Shown: one piece after another, positions 8,332 to 15,471 of the stretch | Layout of the letters: each line of letters begins with the position of its first letter | Position numbering within the stretch: position 1 is the stretch's first letter | NCBI GenBank assembly: GCA_002162685.1 | Contig: MAAQ01000016.1 | Span: forward strand, 124,001 to 188,000 | Direction of reading: 5' to 3' | Length of the DNA stretch: 64,000 nt | From: Flavobacteriales bacterium 33_180_T64 | Lineage (GTDB): Bacteria > Bacteroidota > Bacteroidia > Flavobacteriales > Flavobacteriaceae | Translations under genes and position numbers: made by a program | The notes under the pieces: generated by a model | The model's database searches: none | Seen by the model: only the letters and a program-made list of their open reading frames with translations | Told to the model about the DNA's origin: nothing

Positions 8332-8472
8332 TTAAATGAAAAGTTGTTTTTCATCATCATTTTGATAAATAGGTTTTAAAATAAAAGACTTTCTTGTACT
8401 GTTATTTTTGATTTTTAAAAGTTCTATAATGTGTTTGAATTGTTTTTTAAAAGTTGATTTGAGTAATTTCAT
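8332..8472 (-). CDS. Possible 46-aa basic protein
   Basis: A short ORF starts MKLLKSTFKKQFKHIIELL and ends TAA at 8332-8334. It is Lys-rich with an amphipathic N-terminal half and has no signal peptide or known domain. Support comes from position: it is the first ORF after a promoter (-7 box at 8502-8509) built like those of two neighbouring gene sets, with its ATG about 25 nt downstream of the expected transcription start. Coding potential cannot be proven at this length. The remaining bases of the 8299-8631 gap hold the promoters described separately. Confidence 0.4.
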   Translation of the reverse strand: MKLLKSTFKKQFKHIIELLKIKNNSTRKSFILKPIYQNDDEKQLFI

Positions 8473-8501
8473 AATGCTATGTCTTTAAGTGATTTCTTAC
8501 G

Positions 8502-8574
8502 TAAATGTAGCTTTATAAAGTGTTTGTGAAGTCTCATTATTAAGTGAGATGTCTTTAATTAAGAGTGAAGTGTC
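8502..8574 (-). promoter_or_regulatory. Promoter with 21-bp-spaced direct repeats (putative LytTR operator B)
   Basis: GTGAGATGTC (8544-8553) and GTGAAGTGTC (8565-8574) are plus-strand direct repeats with a 21-bp period. On the minus strand a TACATTTA box (7 of 8 matches to TAnnTTTG) lies at 8509-8502, 35 bp from the proximal repeat. It would serve the 46-aa ORF and lipoprotein gene. The divergent gene at 8632 has its own -7 box 24 bp beyond the distal repeat, so the site may act both ways. Confidence 0.6.
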
Positions 8575-8597
8575 TATATGAGCAAGGTGAAATTTTG

Positions 8598-8605
8598 TAA
8601 CTTTG
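8598..8605 (+). promoter_or_regulatory. -7 box for the DUF3313-like lipoprotein gene
   Basis: TAACTTTG matches TAnnTTTG exactly and lies 27 nt upstream of the start at 8632. No clear TTG -33 box is present; repeat B2 (8565-8574) occupies that region instead. Confidence 0.5.
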
Positions 8606-8631
8606 TTTTTAACCTTATTTATTATTGAATT

Positions 8632-9270
8632 ATGAAATTATTTTCTTTGGAGCTAAAATGTTTGTTTTGTGCAATGGTATTTCTATTTCTTGGATGCGGT
8701 CCAAAGATTGGTCAATCTGGCTTTTTGGATAATTATGATAATTTAAAAGAAGGTGAAGTAAACCAAACCATGTTATCATATGTCAATCCTAATTTCGAAA
8801 AAGGGAAATACAAGAAATTTATGATTGATGATATTGTAACAAAGTTTGGTGAAAAAGCAAAAGGGAATAAAGTAGATCAAGAGAAATTAAACGAATTAAC
8901 AGGTTTTTTTAAGGCTGAAATCATCAAAAAACTAAGTGCCAATTACACTATTGTTGATCAGCCTGGAGATGATGTTGCTCGAATTCAAATAGCAATAACT
9001 GAAATTATTCCAGGGAAATTATTTTCAAATATTTTCCCTATAAGTGTAGCGGTTAACACAGCAACAGGAAGAGGTAAAGGAGGTGCTTCTTTAGAAATGA
9101 AAGTTGTAGACTCTCAAACGAGTGAGGTGCTTGGTCAGGCAATAGATAACCGAAAGAATAGAAGTTATATTAAAACGTTTAGTAAGTATGGTAATGCTAG
9201 AGGTGTTATGACGTATTGGGCAGGTTTACTTAAAGGTAGAATAGATGCTTTTAAAGGCAATGTAAATTAA
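8632..9270 (+). CDS. DUF3313-like lipoprotein
   Basis: A 212-aa protein with a lipoprotein signal peptide (VFLFLGCGPK, lipidated Cys22). The mature N-terminus QSGFLDNYDNLKEG is characteristic of DUF3313, a family of outer-membrane or periplasmic lipoproteins without known function. The central FFKAEIIKKLSANYTIVDQPGDDVARIQIAITEI region fits the same family. It is convergent with the charged secreted protein at 9356 and shares a bidirectional terminator with it. Confidence 0.75.
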   Translation: MKLFSLELKCLFCAMVFLFLGCGPKIGQSGFLDNYDNLKEGEVNQTMLSYVNPNFEKGKYKKFMIDDIVTKFGEKAKGNKVDQEKLNELTGFFKAEIIKKLSANYTIVDQPGDDVARIQIAITEIIPGKLFSNIFPISVAVNTATGRGKGGASLEMKVVDSQTSEVLGQAIDNRKNRSYIKTFSKYGNARGVMTYWAGLLKGRIDAFKGNVN

Positions 9271-9300
9271 GAATGTAAAATATTAAGACTTTATAAATTA

Positions 9301-9346
9301 CTAAATAAAAAACCCTTTACAATTCAGTAAAGGGTTTTTTATTTAG
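9301..9346. terminator. Bidirectional terminator
   Basis: A perfect 20-bp inverted repeat (9301-9320 with 9327-9346, loop AATTCA). The core ACCCTTTAC/GTAAAGGGT is flanked by A/T tracts on both sides, so it can stop the gene ending at 9270 and the convergent gene ending at 9356. Confidence 0.9.
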
Positions 9347-9355
9347 TAAAAAGAA

Positions 9356-10084
9356 TTACCAGTCTCGTCGTCTTTTATTGGTGTCCTTTTCATTTCTTTC
9401 GTCTCTATCATCACGTCGTTCTCTGCTATCTTCACGACGCTCTCTATTGTCTTCGGCAAGCTCTCTTTTGGTAGCTTCAATGTCTTGTTCCATTGTATTT
9501 ACGAAATCTAAAATATGCTTTTTATTAATGAGTGTAGCATCTATGTTGTCAAATGAAAACCTATAATTTTTTAATATTTTCAATATTGATGCTTGTTGCT
9601 CAGTTCTTGCTATTTGTTGTTCAAAGTCTCTAATATCATCACGTCTATCTCGTTTGTCGTCTCTCTTATTAGCTTGGTCACGCGCCATATCTTTTTTGTC
9701 ATCGTGTCTATCAAAGCGTCCTTTTTTTGAGTCGTCTTTGTTGTCACGTATTTCACGTCTATCAGAGCGTATCTCAGACGAACTTTGTGCAATCTCTTTT
9801 CTGGCTTTTTTTGCTTTCTCACTACTTTGTCCAACTTCTCTTACCATATCAGAAATAATATTAGCTTTTAGTTCATTAACTTTATTAGAATCCTTGATGT
9901 CAAAAGCACTATTAAACACACTTAATTTAGCAATAAAAGCTTGCAATTCTTTTGTGTCACGTTCTAGGTCTTTCTTCCCTTCCTGTATTTGTTTCGTGTT
10001 CTGTATGGCTTCTTTTACGTTTTGAGCATTAGTGTTTATACTAAAGCAAATAGTAAGAATTAAAAATTGAATTGAATGTTTCAT
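9356..10084 (-). CDS. Secreted, highly charged coiled-coil protein
   Basis: A 242-aa protein with a signal peptide cleaved near FSINTNAQ. Residues from about 95 onward are extremely rich in Arg, Asp, Glu and Lys, with repeated RRD/RDD/RED patterns (around 100-150 and again 210-242) separated by a helical segment. I recognise no enzymatic domain. It lies 20 nt downstream of the DUF6515 gene and is probably co-transcribed from the repeat-bearing promoter at 10807-10878. Ser-rich ORFs on the opposite strand here are shadows caused by Arg/Asp codon repeats. Confidence 0.75.
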   Translation of the reverse strand: MKHSIQFLILTICFSINTNAQNVKEAIQNTKQIQEGKKDLERDTKELQAFIAKLSVFNSAFDIKDSNKVNELKANIISDMVREVGQSSEKAKKARKEIAQSSSEIRSDRREIRDNKDDSKKGRFDRHDDKKDMARDQANKRDDKRDRRDDIRDFEQQIARTEQQASILKILKNYRFSFDNIDATLINKKHILDFVNTMEQDIEATKRELAEDNRERREDSRERRDDRDERNEKDTNKRRRDW

Positions 10085-10104
10085 TTTTTTTAATATTAAG
10101 ATGA

Positions 10105-10758
10105 TTAATTGTTTGATATACTGTAGACAACTTCGTAAGTTGTATTTCCTTCAATTGTAATATTCTTTTTGTAGAACACGTTATTATATTGGTATAAAAC
10201 CTTACCATCAATAATAATTTCTTCAGAGTCTTTATGGATTTCATTTAATACGACTCCAACAGGTGGTTGAGATACTTCGTAGTTTCCTTCGTTTTCTGTT
10301 GAACTAATTGTAGATTCAATATAGTATATGCCTGAATGATAAAAATAAACCGATGGTCCTATAACAATTCTAGTATAACCTACGGGTAATACAGTAATTC
10401 TAAATCCTCGAGGGGGCATAACTACAATGTATTGATCGCCATACAGAGTATAATATATTCCTGAATAATAGTAGTATGATAATCCTCCATAAACCAGTCT
10501 TACATGGTGTATAGGTAAGGTTCTTATAACGCGTCTATATCTAGGGTATCTGTAATGAGGACTTCTTCGTATTGGTTGAGTTCTGTATCTATCATTATGT
10601 CTATTGTGATTAGAACTTACTCTATCATTGGTATGTGTCCTTTCCGTTTTTACACTTCTGTTTTTTGTAGTACTTCTTTTTTGCCCCATTATTTCGTTAG
10701 GGAATAAAAAGAGGCACAGTAATAAGCTAATCCCTAATGTGTTTTGTAATGTATTCAT
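10105..10758 (-). CDS. DUF6515-family secreted protein
   Basis: A secreted protein of about 217 aa. After the signal peptide (LGISLLLCLFLF) comes a basic Arg/His-rich stretch, then Tyr-rich repeats of the YYYYSGIYYTLYGDQYIVV and YFYHSGIYYIES kind that define DUF6515, whose function is unknown. The frame is open to 10809, but the promoter -7 box lies at 10807-10814, so translation must begin further in; ATG 10758 or the adjacent ATG 10761 precede the signal peptide directly. The charged coiled-coil protein follows in the same direction. Confidence 0.78.
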   Translation of the reverse strand: MNTLQNTLGISLLLCLFLFPNEIMGQKRSTTKNRSVKTERTHTNDRVSSNHNRHNDRYRTQPIRRSPHYRYPRYRRVIRTLPIHHVRLVYGGLSYYYYSGIYYTLYGDQYIVVMPPRGFRITVLPVGYTRIVIGPSVYFYHSGIYYIESTISSTENEGNYEVSQPPVGVVLNEIHKDSEEIIIDGKVLYQYNNVFYKKNITIEGNTTYEVVYSISNN

Positions 10759-10806
10759 CATTGTAAATTTTAGCATTGTTTCAAGCAATATCGCATGATT
10801 CTTCAA

Positions 10807-10878
10807 CAAAAGTATTTATGAAATGAGCTTTTAAAATGAAAATAGAGGTGAAACGACTAAAAGCTAAAGTGAAGTGTC
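10807..10878 (-). promoter_or_regulatory. Promoter with 21-bp-spaced direct repeats (putative LytTR operator C)
   Basis: GTGAAACGAC (10848-10857) and GTGAAGTGTC (10869-10878) are direct repeats with a 21-bp period. On the minus strand TACTTTTG at 10814-10807 is the -7 box, 34 bp from the proximal repeat, the same distance as at operator A. The intervening DNA shares TTTTCATTTTAAAA with operator A. A further single copy, GTGAAACGTC, lies at 10932-10941 nearer the divergent gene at 11018. Confidence 0.65.
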
Positions 10879-11017
10879 TTTTATAGATATTAAAGTTTCA
10901 TGTTGCCTATTCAGTTCTTGATTTTCACTCAGTGAAACGTCACTTTTACTCATTGTTTGTTTTAGCTTACTGCCATTTTAATTAGGTTTGATAAAGCAAC
11001 CAAAACAAACACAACCA

Positions 11018-11641
11018 ATGAAATCACTATTATTTTTATTTGTAGCACTAATTACTTTGTCGTCTTTTGGACAACATCATATTAAAGGACATATTTCAGA
11101 TGTAAATGGAGCATTGCCGTTTGTGAATATTATAGTTAAACACACAACAAAAGGAGCGTTTACAGATGATCAGGGTAACTTTTCTATTAAAGCAAAGTCA
11201 ACAGATACATTACAAGTGTCTTATTTAGGATATAAAACCAAAACTGTTTTGGCTGGAAAGCAAACAACTCTAAAAATTGTTCTGGAGGATTATGAAGCAT
11301 TGGAAACCGTTATGCTATTTGCTTCTAAAAGCAGAACAATACATTGTGGTACAACTTGTCATTTTACTTGTATTCATGAAAGAGAAAGTCCTTCAGGTGT
11401 TTCTGAACTTTATCCAAACCCATCCAGAGAGGGTGTGTTTTACTTAAAAACAATTCAAGAATTTTCTGAAGTCAATATTTTAGTTGCAGATCTAACAGGA
11501 CGTATTATTTTAAATGAAATGTACAAAAAAATCAATTCGAGTATTATTGTCGATTTGTCAAATCAACCCTCAGGAATGTATATCATAAATATAGCTTCTA
11601 ACGGTAAGCTAATTGCTTCTAAAAAAGCAATTAGAATTTAG
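11018..11641 (+). CDS. Carboxypeptidase-regulatory-like domain protein with type IX sorting signal
   Basis: From the ATG at 11018 (207 aa) the protein has a signal peptide (MKSLLFLFVALITLSSFGQ). A CarboxypepD_reg-like beta-sandwich of about 75 residues follows (IKGHISDVNGALPFVNI...LQVSYLGYKT), then a short Cys/His-rich linker with four Cys (CGTTCHFTC). A type A C-terminal sorting domain ends the protein (LYPNPSREG... to ...KKAIRI). The regulatory-like domain is usually found at the start of TonB-dependent receptors, so this short secreted version is less common. An in-frame upstream ATG at 10988 would put residues ahead of the signal peptide and is disfavoured. It should be exported by the T9SS to the cell surface. 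Confidence 0.8.
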   Translation: MKSLLFLFVALITLSSFGQHHIKGHISDVNGALPFVNIIVKHTTKGAFTDDQGNFSIKAKSTDTLQVSYLGYKTKTVLAGKQTTLKIVLEDYEALETVMLFASKSRTIHCGTTCHFTCIHERESPSGVSELYPNPSREGVFYLKTIQEFSEVNILVADLTGRIILNEMYKKINSSIIVDLSNQPSGMYIINIASNGKLIASKKAIRI

Positions 11642-11658
11642 ATTATGACTCATAAAAT

Positions 11659-11687
11659 TTGAAAAGTAAATTAAAAGGCTATTTTTG
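11659..11687 (+). promoter_or_regulatory. Promoter of the 547-aa secreted protein gene
   Basis: TTG at 11659-11661 and TATTTTTG at 11680-11687 are separated by 18 nt, a full match to the Bacteroidota promoter layout. The start codon lies 44 nt downstream. Confidence 0.6.
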
Positions 11688-11731
11688 CTAGCGAAAGAAA
11701 ATACTTTCACCAACAACAAGATTAAATACTT

Positions 11732-13375
11732 ATGATTAAAAAAATTACGTGCCTATTAATGATGGTTGGTCTCTCGTTTATAGTTAATGCACAAAGTATT
11801 GGGCCAATTTCAATTACACATGGACAAGAAATAAAAGCTGACAAAGAAAAAATTGTTAGAATTGCTGGTGAAGCTAATGGTAAGATTTACACCTTAGCAA
11901 CTAGAAAAAAAGGATTCTATATTAAGGTTTTTAAATCTGATGATATGTCGTTGATTTCAACCAATGAAATCGAAATGAAAGATTTTAAAGACAAAGAACC
12001 GGTATTTGAGGAAATAGCTGTTTTAGATGGCAAGGTTTTTATTCTTGGTAGTGTTTACGATAAAAAGGCAAAGGTTGCTAATTTATTGGCCGTTGAAATT
12101 TCCGAAGATGGAAAATTAACAAGCAATAGAAAAAAAATATTTTCTACTAAAGTGACTAAAAAACGTGAAAGAGGAGCTTTTTATATAAAAGAATCTCCTG
12201 GTCGTGACCGACTTCTAATTTTGCATGCTGCATTATTTGATAAGGAAGAAGTTATTCAATATGAAGTAAAACTTATTGATAACAACCTTGATATTATTAC
12301 AGAGTATATCGAAAAAGTGCCATTTAATGATAGAAAAGATTTAGAGTTTGATATTGTTGATTTTGATGTTAATTATAACGATGATATTTTTATTGTAATT
12401 AATGAAAGTTATAGAGATAGAAAAACAAAAACGAATAACGAAAAATTTCAAGTTCATGCTTTTAAATCAGCTAACGGATTTAAAAAAGAAGTAATTGATA
12501 TCGCCTTTACAAATAAGGAAATTATTAATTGTGAAATGCTAGCAGATGAAAATGGTAAGATTAGATTGGTTGGATTTTATTCAAGTGTACGAAAAAACGG
12601 TAAAGCTAATAAAGAGCTTAAAGGGGTCTATGCATCTGTTGTAGATGTAAATACAAAATCAGTAGATCAATTAAAATTTAATGAGTTTGATTATGATACT
12701 AAAGTTAAATTGATTGGTGAGCGCAGAGCGAAAAAAGGGAAAGATGTTAAGCCGCTTTATATGACTCATAGCTTGATTCAAAAAGAAGATGGAGGACTTA
12801 TTTTGTTGTCAGAATATCAATTGGTAATTGTTGGTAAAAGTTCAGGTATTGGTCCTTTGCAATTTACTCCAGTAACTTATATTAATAATGAGATTATTGT
12901 AACGTCAATAAATCCTGATGGTTCAATAGGTTGGTCAAATGTGATTCCTAAAAAACAAAAAGCAGCATATACAACACTATCAATTGGTTTTGCAGCATTT
13001 TCTGGTAATTCTAATTTTACTGTTAGTGCAAGTGTTAGTGTGCCAATTGGAGTTTTAGGGAAAGGCCCTGAATATTTAAGTGCTATGCCAATTTATGAGA
13101 ATGGGCAATTGACAGTATTATTCAATGATAATCCTAAGAATTACGGTGTTACAGATATTGAAGATATTAAATGGTTAGGGAATTATAATAAAGCTGTTCC
13201 TGCAGCTGTTATGTTTGATGATAATGGGAAAATGACACGTGTAGATCAAGACGATGTTGTAAAGCATCAATTGGTTTTAAGACCAAGAGTGTTTTTTAGA
13301 AAGTCTAATAATGAATATATCATTTATTCTTCTCGAAAGTCTCAAGATAAATTGGGACGTATGTCAATAAACTAA
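11732..13375 (+). CDS. Secreted protein of unknown function (547 aa)
   Basis: A signal peptide (MIKKITCLLMMVGLSFIVNAQ) is followed by about 525 residues rich in short beta strands, with repeated segments such as GKIYTLATRKKGFYIKVF and DGKVFILGSVYDKK. This suggests a beta-propeller-like fold, but I cannot name a family. There is no C-terminal sorting domain, so periplasmic or outer-membrane-associated location is more likely than T9SS export. It is a single-gene unit with its own promoter and terminator. Confidence 0.75.
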   Translation: MIKKITCLLMMVGLSFIVNAQSIGPISITHGQEIKADKEKIVRIAGEANGKIYTLATRKKGFYIKVFKSDDMSLISTNEIEMKDFKDKEPVFEEIAVLDGKVFILGSVYDKKAKVANLLAVEISEDGKLTSNRKKIFSTKVTKKRERGAFYIKESPGRDRLLILHAALFDKEEVIQYEVKLIDNNLDIITEYIEKVPFNDRKDLEFDIVDFDVNYNDDIFIVINESYRDRKTKTNNEKFQVHAFKSANGFKKEVIDIAFTNKEIINCEMLADENGKIRLVGFYSSVRKNGKANKELKGVYASVVDVNTKSVDQLKFNEFDYDTKVKLIGERRAKKGKDVKPLYMTHSLIQKEDGGLILLSEYQLVIVGKSSGIGPLQFTPVTYINNEIIVTSINPDGSIGWSNVIPKKQKAAYTTLSIGFAAFSGNSNFTVSASVSVPIGVLGKGPEYLSAMPIYENGQLTVLFNDNPKNYGVTDIEDIKWLGNYNKAVPAAVMFDDNGKMTRVDQDDVVKHQLVLRPRVFFRKSNNEYIIYSSRKSQDKLGRMSIN

Positions 13376-13397
13376 TATGTTTTATTCTTATAGAAAT

Positions 13398-13429
13398 AAA
13401 AAAAGACCATCAACCGATGGTCTTTTTTT
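13398..13429. terminator. Terminator after the 547-aa protein gene
   Basis: Perfect 14-bp stem (13398-13411 with 13416-13429), core AGACCATC/GATGGTCT, loop AACC, with A and T tracts on the two sides. Confidence 0.9.
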
Positions 13430-13430
13430 A

Positions 13431-13460
13431 TTGGTAAATGCTAAATAATTAGCATCTTTG
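13431..13460 (+). promoter_or_regulatory. Promoter of the rsgA gene set
   Basis: TTG at 13431-13433 and CATCTTTG at 13453-13460 (7 of 8 matches to TAnnTTTG) are 19 nt apart. The start codon of rsgA is only 5 nt beyond the -7 box, which implies a leaderless or nearly leaderless mRNA. Confidence 0.5.
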
Positions 13461-13465
13461 CCGTA

Positions 13466-14416
13466 ATGACAGGACTCGTTTATAAATCTACAGGAAGCTG
13501 GTATACAGTTAAAACAGATCTTGGTACTGTTTATCAGTGTCGAATCAAAGGTAAATTTCGTTTAAAAGGAATTAAAAGTACCAATCCAATTGCTGTTGGT
13601 GATATTGTAGATTTTGAGCTAGAAACTAATAACGATGATGTTACTGGTGTAATTCATAAGATTCATGATCGCAACAATTATATTGTTCGTAAATCGGTTA
13701 ACTTATCTAAGCAAACACATATTATCGCCTCCAATATCGATCAAGTATTTTTATTGATTACGATTGACAATCCGCCAACATTTACAAGTTTTATTGATCG
13801 TTTTTTAGCCACTGCAGAAGCCTATTCGATTAAAACCATTTTGCTATTTAATAAAGTTGATGTCTATAATGATGAAACTTTAGACGAAGTTCGATATTTA
13901 GCTCATGTTTATAGAAAGATAGGTTATGAATGTATTGGGATTTCTGCAGAAACAGGAAAAAATGTAGACAAAGTAAAAGCACTCATGATTGGAAAAGTGA
14001 GTATGTTTGCTGGTCATTCAGGTGTAGGTAAATCGACATTAGTTAATATCATAGAGCCTAATTTGGATTTAAAAACAAAAGCTATTTCTACACAACATAG
14101 TCAAGGGCAGCATACAACAACTTTTGCCGAAATGTTCGATTTAAGCTTTGACGCTAAAATAATTGATACACCAGGGATTAAAGGGTTTGGTGTTGTTAAT
14201 ATGGATAAAGAAGAAGTTGGCGATTATTTTCCAGAATTTTTTGAATTGAAACAAGATTGCAAATTTAATAATTGTCTCCATGTTGAAGAGCCTAAGTGTG
14301 CAGTAAAAGCGGCCTTAGATAATGATGAAATCTCTTATTCTAGATATCGAAGTTATCTTCAAATTCTAGAAGGTGAAGATGAACATTACCGAACCGATAA
14401 TTGGGATAATCAATAG
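13466..14416 (+). CDS. rsgA: Ribosome small subunit-dependent GTPase RsgA
   Basis: Circularly permuted GTPase that assists late 30S subunit maturation. Domains in order are an N-terminal OB fold (1 to about 70), the permuted G domain with NKVD (G4) first, then GHSGVGKST (G1) and DTPG (G3), and a C-terminal zinc-binding segment with the CKFNNCLHVEEPKC pattern. The length of 316 aa is normal. It lies 2 nt upstream of dtd, in an apparent operon with dtd and the metal-dependent hydrolase gene. Confidence 0.95.
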   Translation: MTGLVYKSTGSWYTVKTDLGTVYQCRIKGKFRLKGIKSTNPIAVGDIVDFELETNNDDVTGVIHKIHDRNNYIVRKSVNLSKQTHIIASNIDQVFLLITIDNPPTFTSFIDRFLATAEAYSIKTILLFNKVDVYNDETLDEVRYLAHVYRKIGYECIGISAETGKNVDKVKALMIGKVSMFAGHSGVGKSTLVNIIEPNLDLKTKAISTQHSQGQHTTTFAEMFDLSFDAKIIDTPGIKGFGVVNMDKEEVGDYFPEFFELKQDCKFNNCLHVEEPKCAVKAALDNDEISYSRYRSYLQILEGEDEHYRTDNWDNQ

Positions 14417-14418
14417 TT

Positions 14419-14871
14419 ATGAAAGCGATTATTCAGCGTGTGTCAAAGGCTTCAGTAGCGATTGAAGGACAAAAAATTGCTAATATCAATTCAGGAGTAT
14501 TAGTGCTTCTGGGCATTGTAAATGATGATACACAAGACGATATTAAATGGCTATCCAATAAAATCACCAATCTTCGTATTTTTTCTGATGATAATGGTGT
14601 CATGAATGAGTCTTTACTACAAACTCAAGGTGATGCTATTGTTGTGAGTCAGTTTACGCTTCATGCCAATACAAAAAAAGGAAATAGACCAAGTTATATT
14701 CAAGCTGCAAAACCAGACGTGGCGATCCCTTTATACAAGGATTTTGTTACACAACTCGAACAAGATTTAGGTAAAACAATCCAAACAGGACAGTTTGGTG
14801 CAGATATGAAAGTAGAGTTACTAAATGATGGTCCAGTAACCATTATAATTGATACAAAAGATAGAAAATAA
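14419..14871 (+). CDS. dtd: D-aminoacyl-tRNA deacylase
   Basis: Hydrolyses D-amino acids from mischarged tRNA. At 150 aa it is normal for DTD. Conserved motifs SQFTLHANTKKGNRPSY (residues 76-92) and the cross-subunit Gly-Pro motif NDGPVTIIID near the C-terminus are present. The stop overlaps the next start by 1 nt (TAATG). Confidence 0.95.
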   Translation: MKAIIQRVSKASVAIEGQKIANINSGVLVLLGIVNDDTQDDIKWLSNKITNLRIFSDDNGVMNESLLQTQGDAIVVSQFTLHANTKKGNRPSYIQAAKPDVAIPLYKDFVTQLEQDLGKTIQTGQFGADMKVELLNDGPVTIIIDTKDRK

Positions 14872-15395
14872 TGGCATCAATTTTTGGTCATGGTTTGGTT
14901 GCTTATACGACTGCAAAAATTATAGATTCTAAAACTAGTAAATTATTATTGTTTTTAGCAATAGGGTCTTCTATACTCCCAGATCTTGATATATTGGCTT
15001 TTAAATTTGGAATTCCATATCTACATCCTTTTGGTCATAGAGGGTTTTCACATTCTATAATGTTTGCTTTGATTTGGAGTGGTTTGTTATCTTTTTTCTT
15101 CGGAAAAACAAGGAAACTCGTTTTTATGATTGTTTTGTTTGTATCAACATTTTCACATGGTGTTTTAGATGCTCTGACTACAGGAGGAGAAGGTGTTGGT
15201 TTTTTTATTCCTTTTGAGAATTCAAGACATTTTTTTTCATATCGAATAATAAAAGTATCACCAATTGGTATCGAAAAGTTTTTTTCAGAATGGGGAATCC
15301 AAGTTATTTTAAGTGAACTCAAATATATAGCTGTGCCTTGTGCTGTTATTTTATTGTCACTATTTGTATTAAAAAAGAGAAGAAAAATAGTATAA
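14871..15395 (+). CDS. YdjM/DUF457-family membrane-bound metal-dependent hydrolase
   Basis: A 174-aa membrane protein with about four hydrophobic helices. The family's His/Asp signatures are visible: LPDLDILAF near residue 37, HPFGHRGFSHS near 53-63, and FSHGVLDALTTGG near 92-104. The family is annotated as putative inner-membrane metal-dependent hydrolases; substrates are unknown. It is translationally coupled to dtd by a 1-nt overlap. Confidence 0.8.
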   Translation: MASIFGHGLVAYTTAKIIDSKTSKLLLFLAIGSSILPDLDILAFKFGIPYLHPFGHRGFSHSIMFALIWSGLLSFFFGKTRKLVFMIVLFVSTFSHGVLDALTTGGEGVGFFIPFENSRHFFSYRIIKVSPIGIEKFFSEWGIQVILSELKYIAVPCAVILLSLFVLKKRRKIV

Positions 15396-15471
15396 TTTTT
15401 TTAATTTTTTATAGGCGCTATTTAGAGTAAAAAATCTATATTTGATTTGGCTTTTTAAAACATACAAAATA

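Noticed and set aside
9378-10025. Ser/Leu-rich ORFs on the plus strand at 9378-9566 and 9654-10025
   Set aside because: They are shadows of the Arg/Asp/Glu-repeat gene on the minus strand; GAY/CGN codons read as Ser/Leu in reverse. They have no plausible domain or signal.
10932-10941. GTGAAACGTC as a fourth LytTR operator for the gene at 11018
   Set aside because: It has no partner repeat at 21 bp; noted only as a possible half-site.
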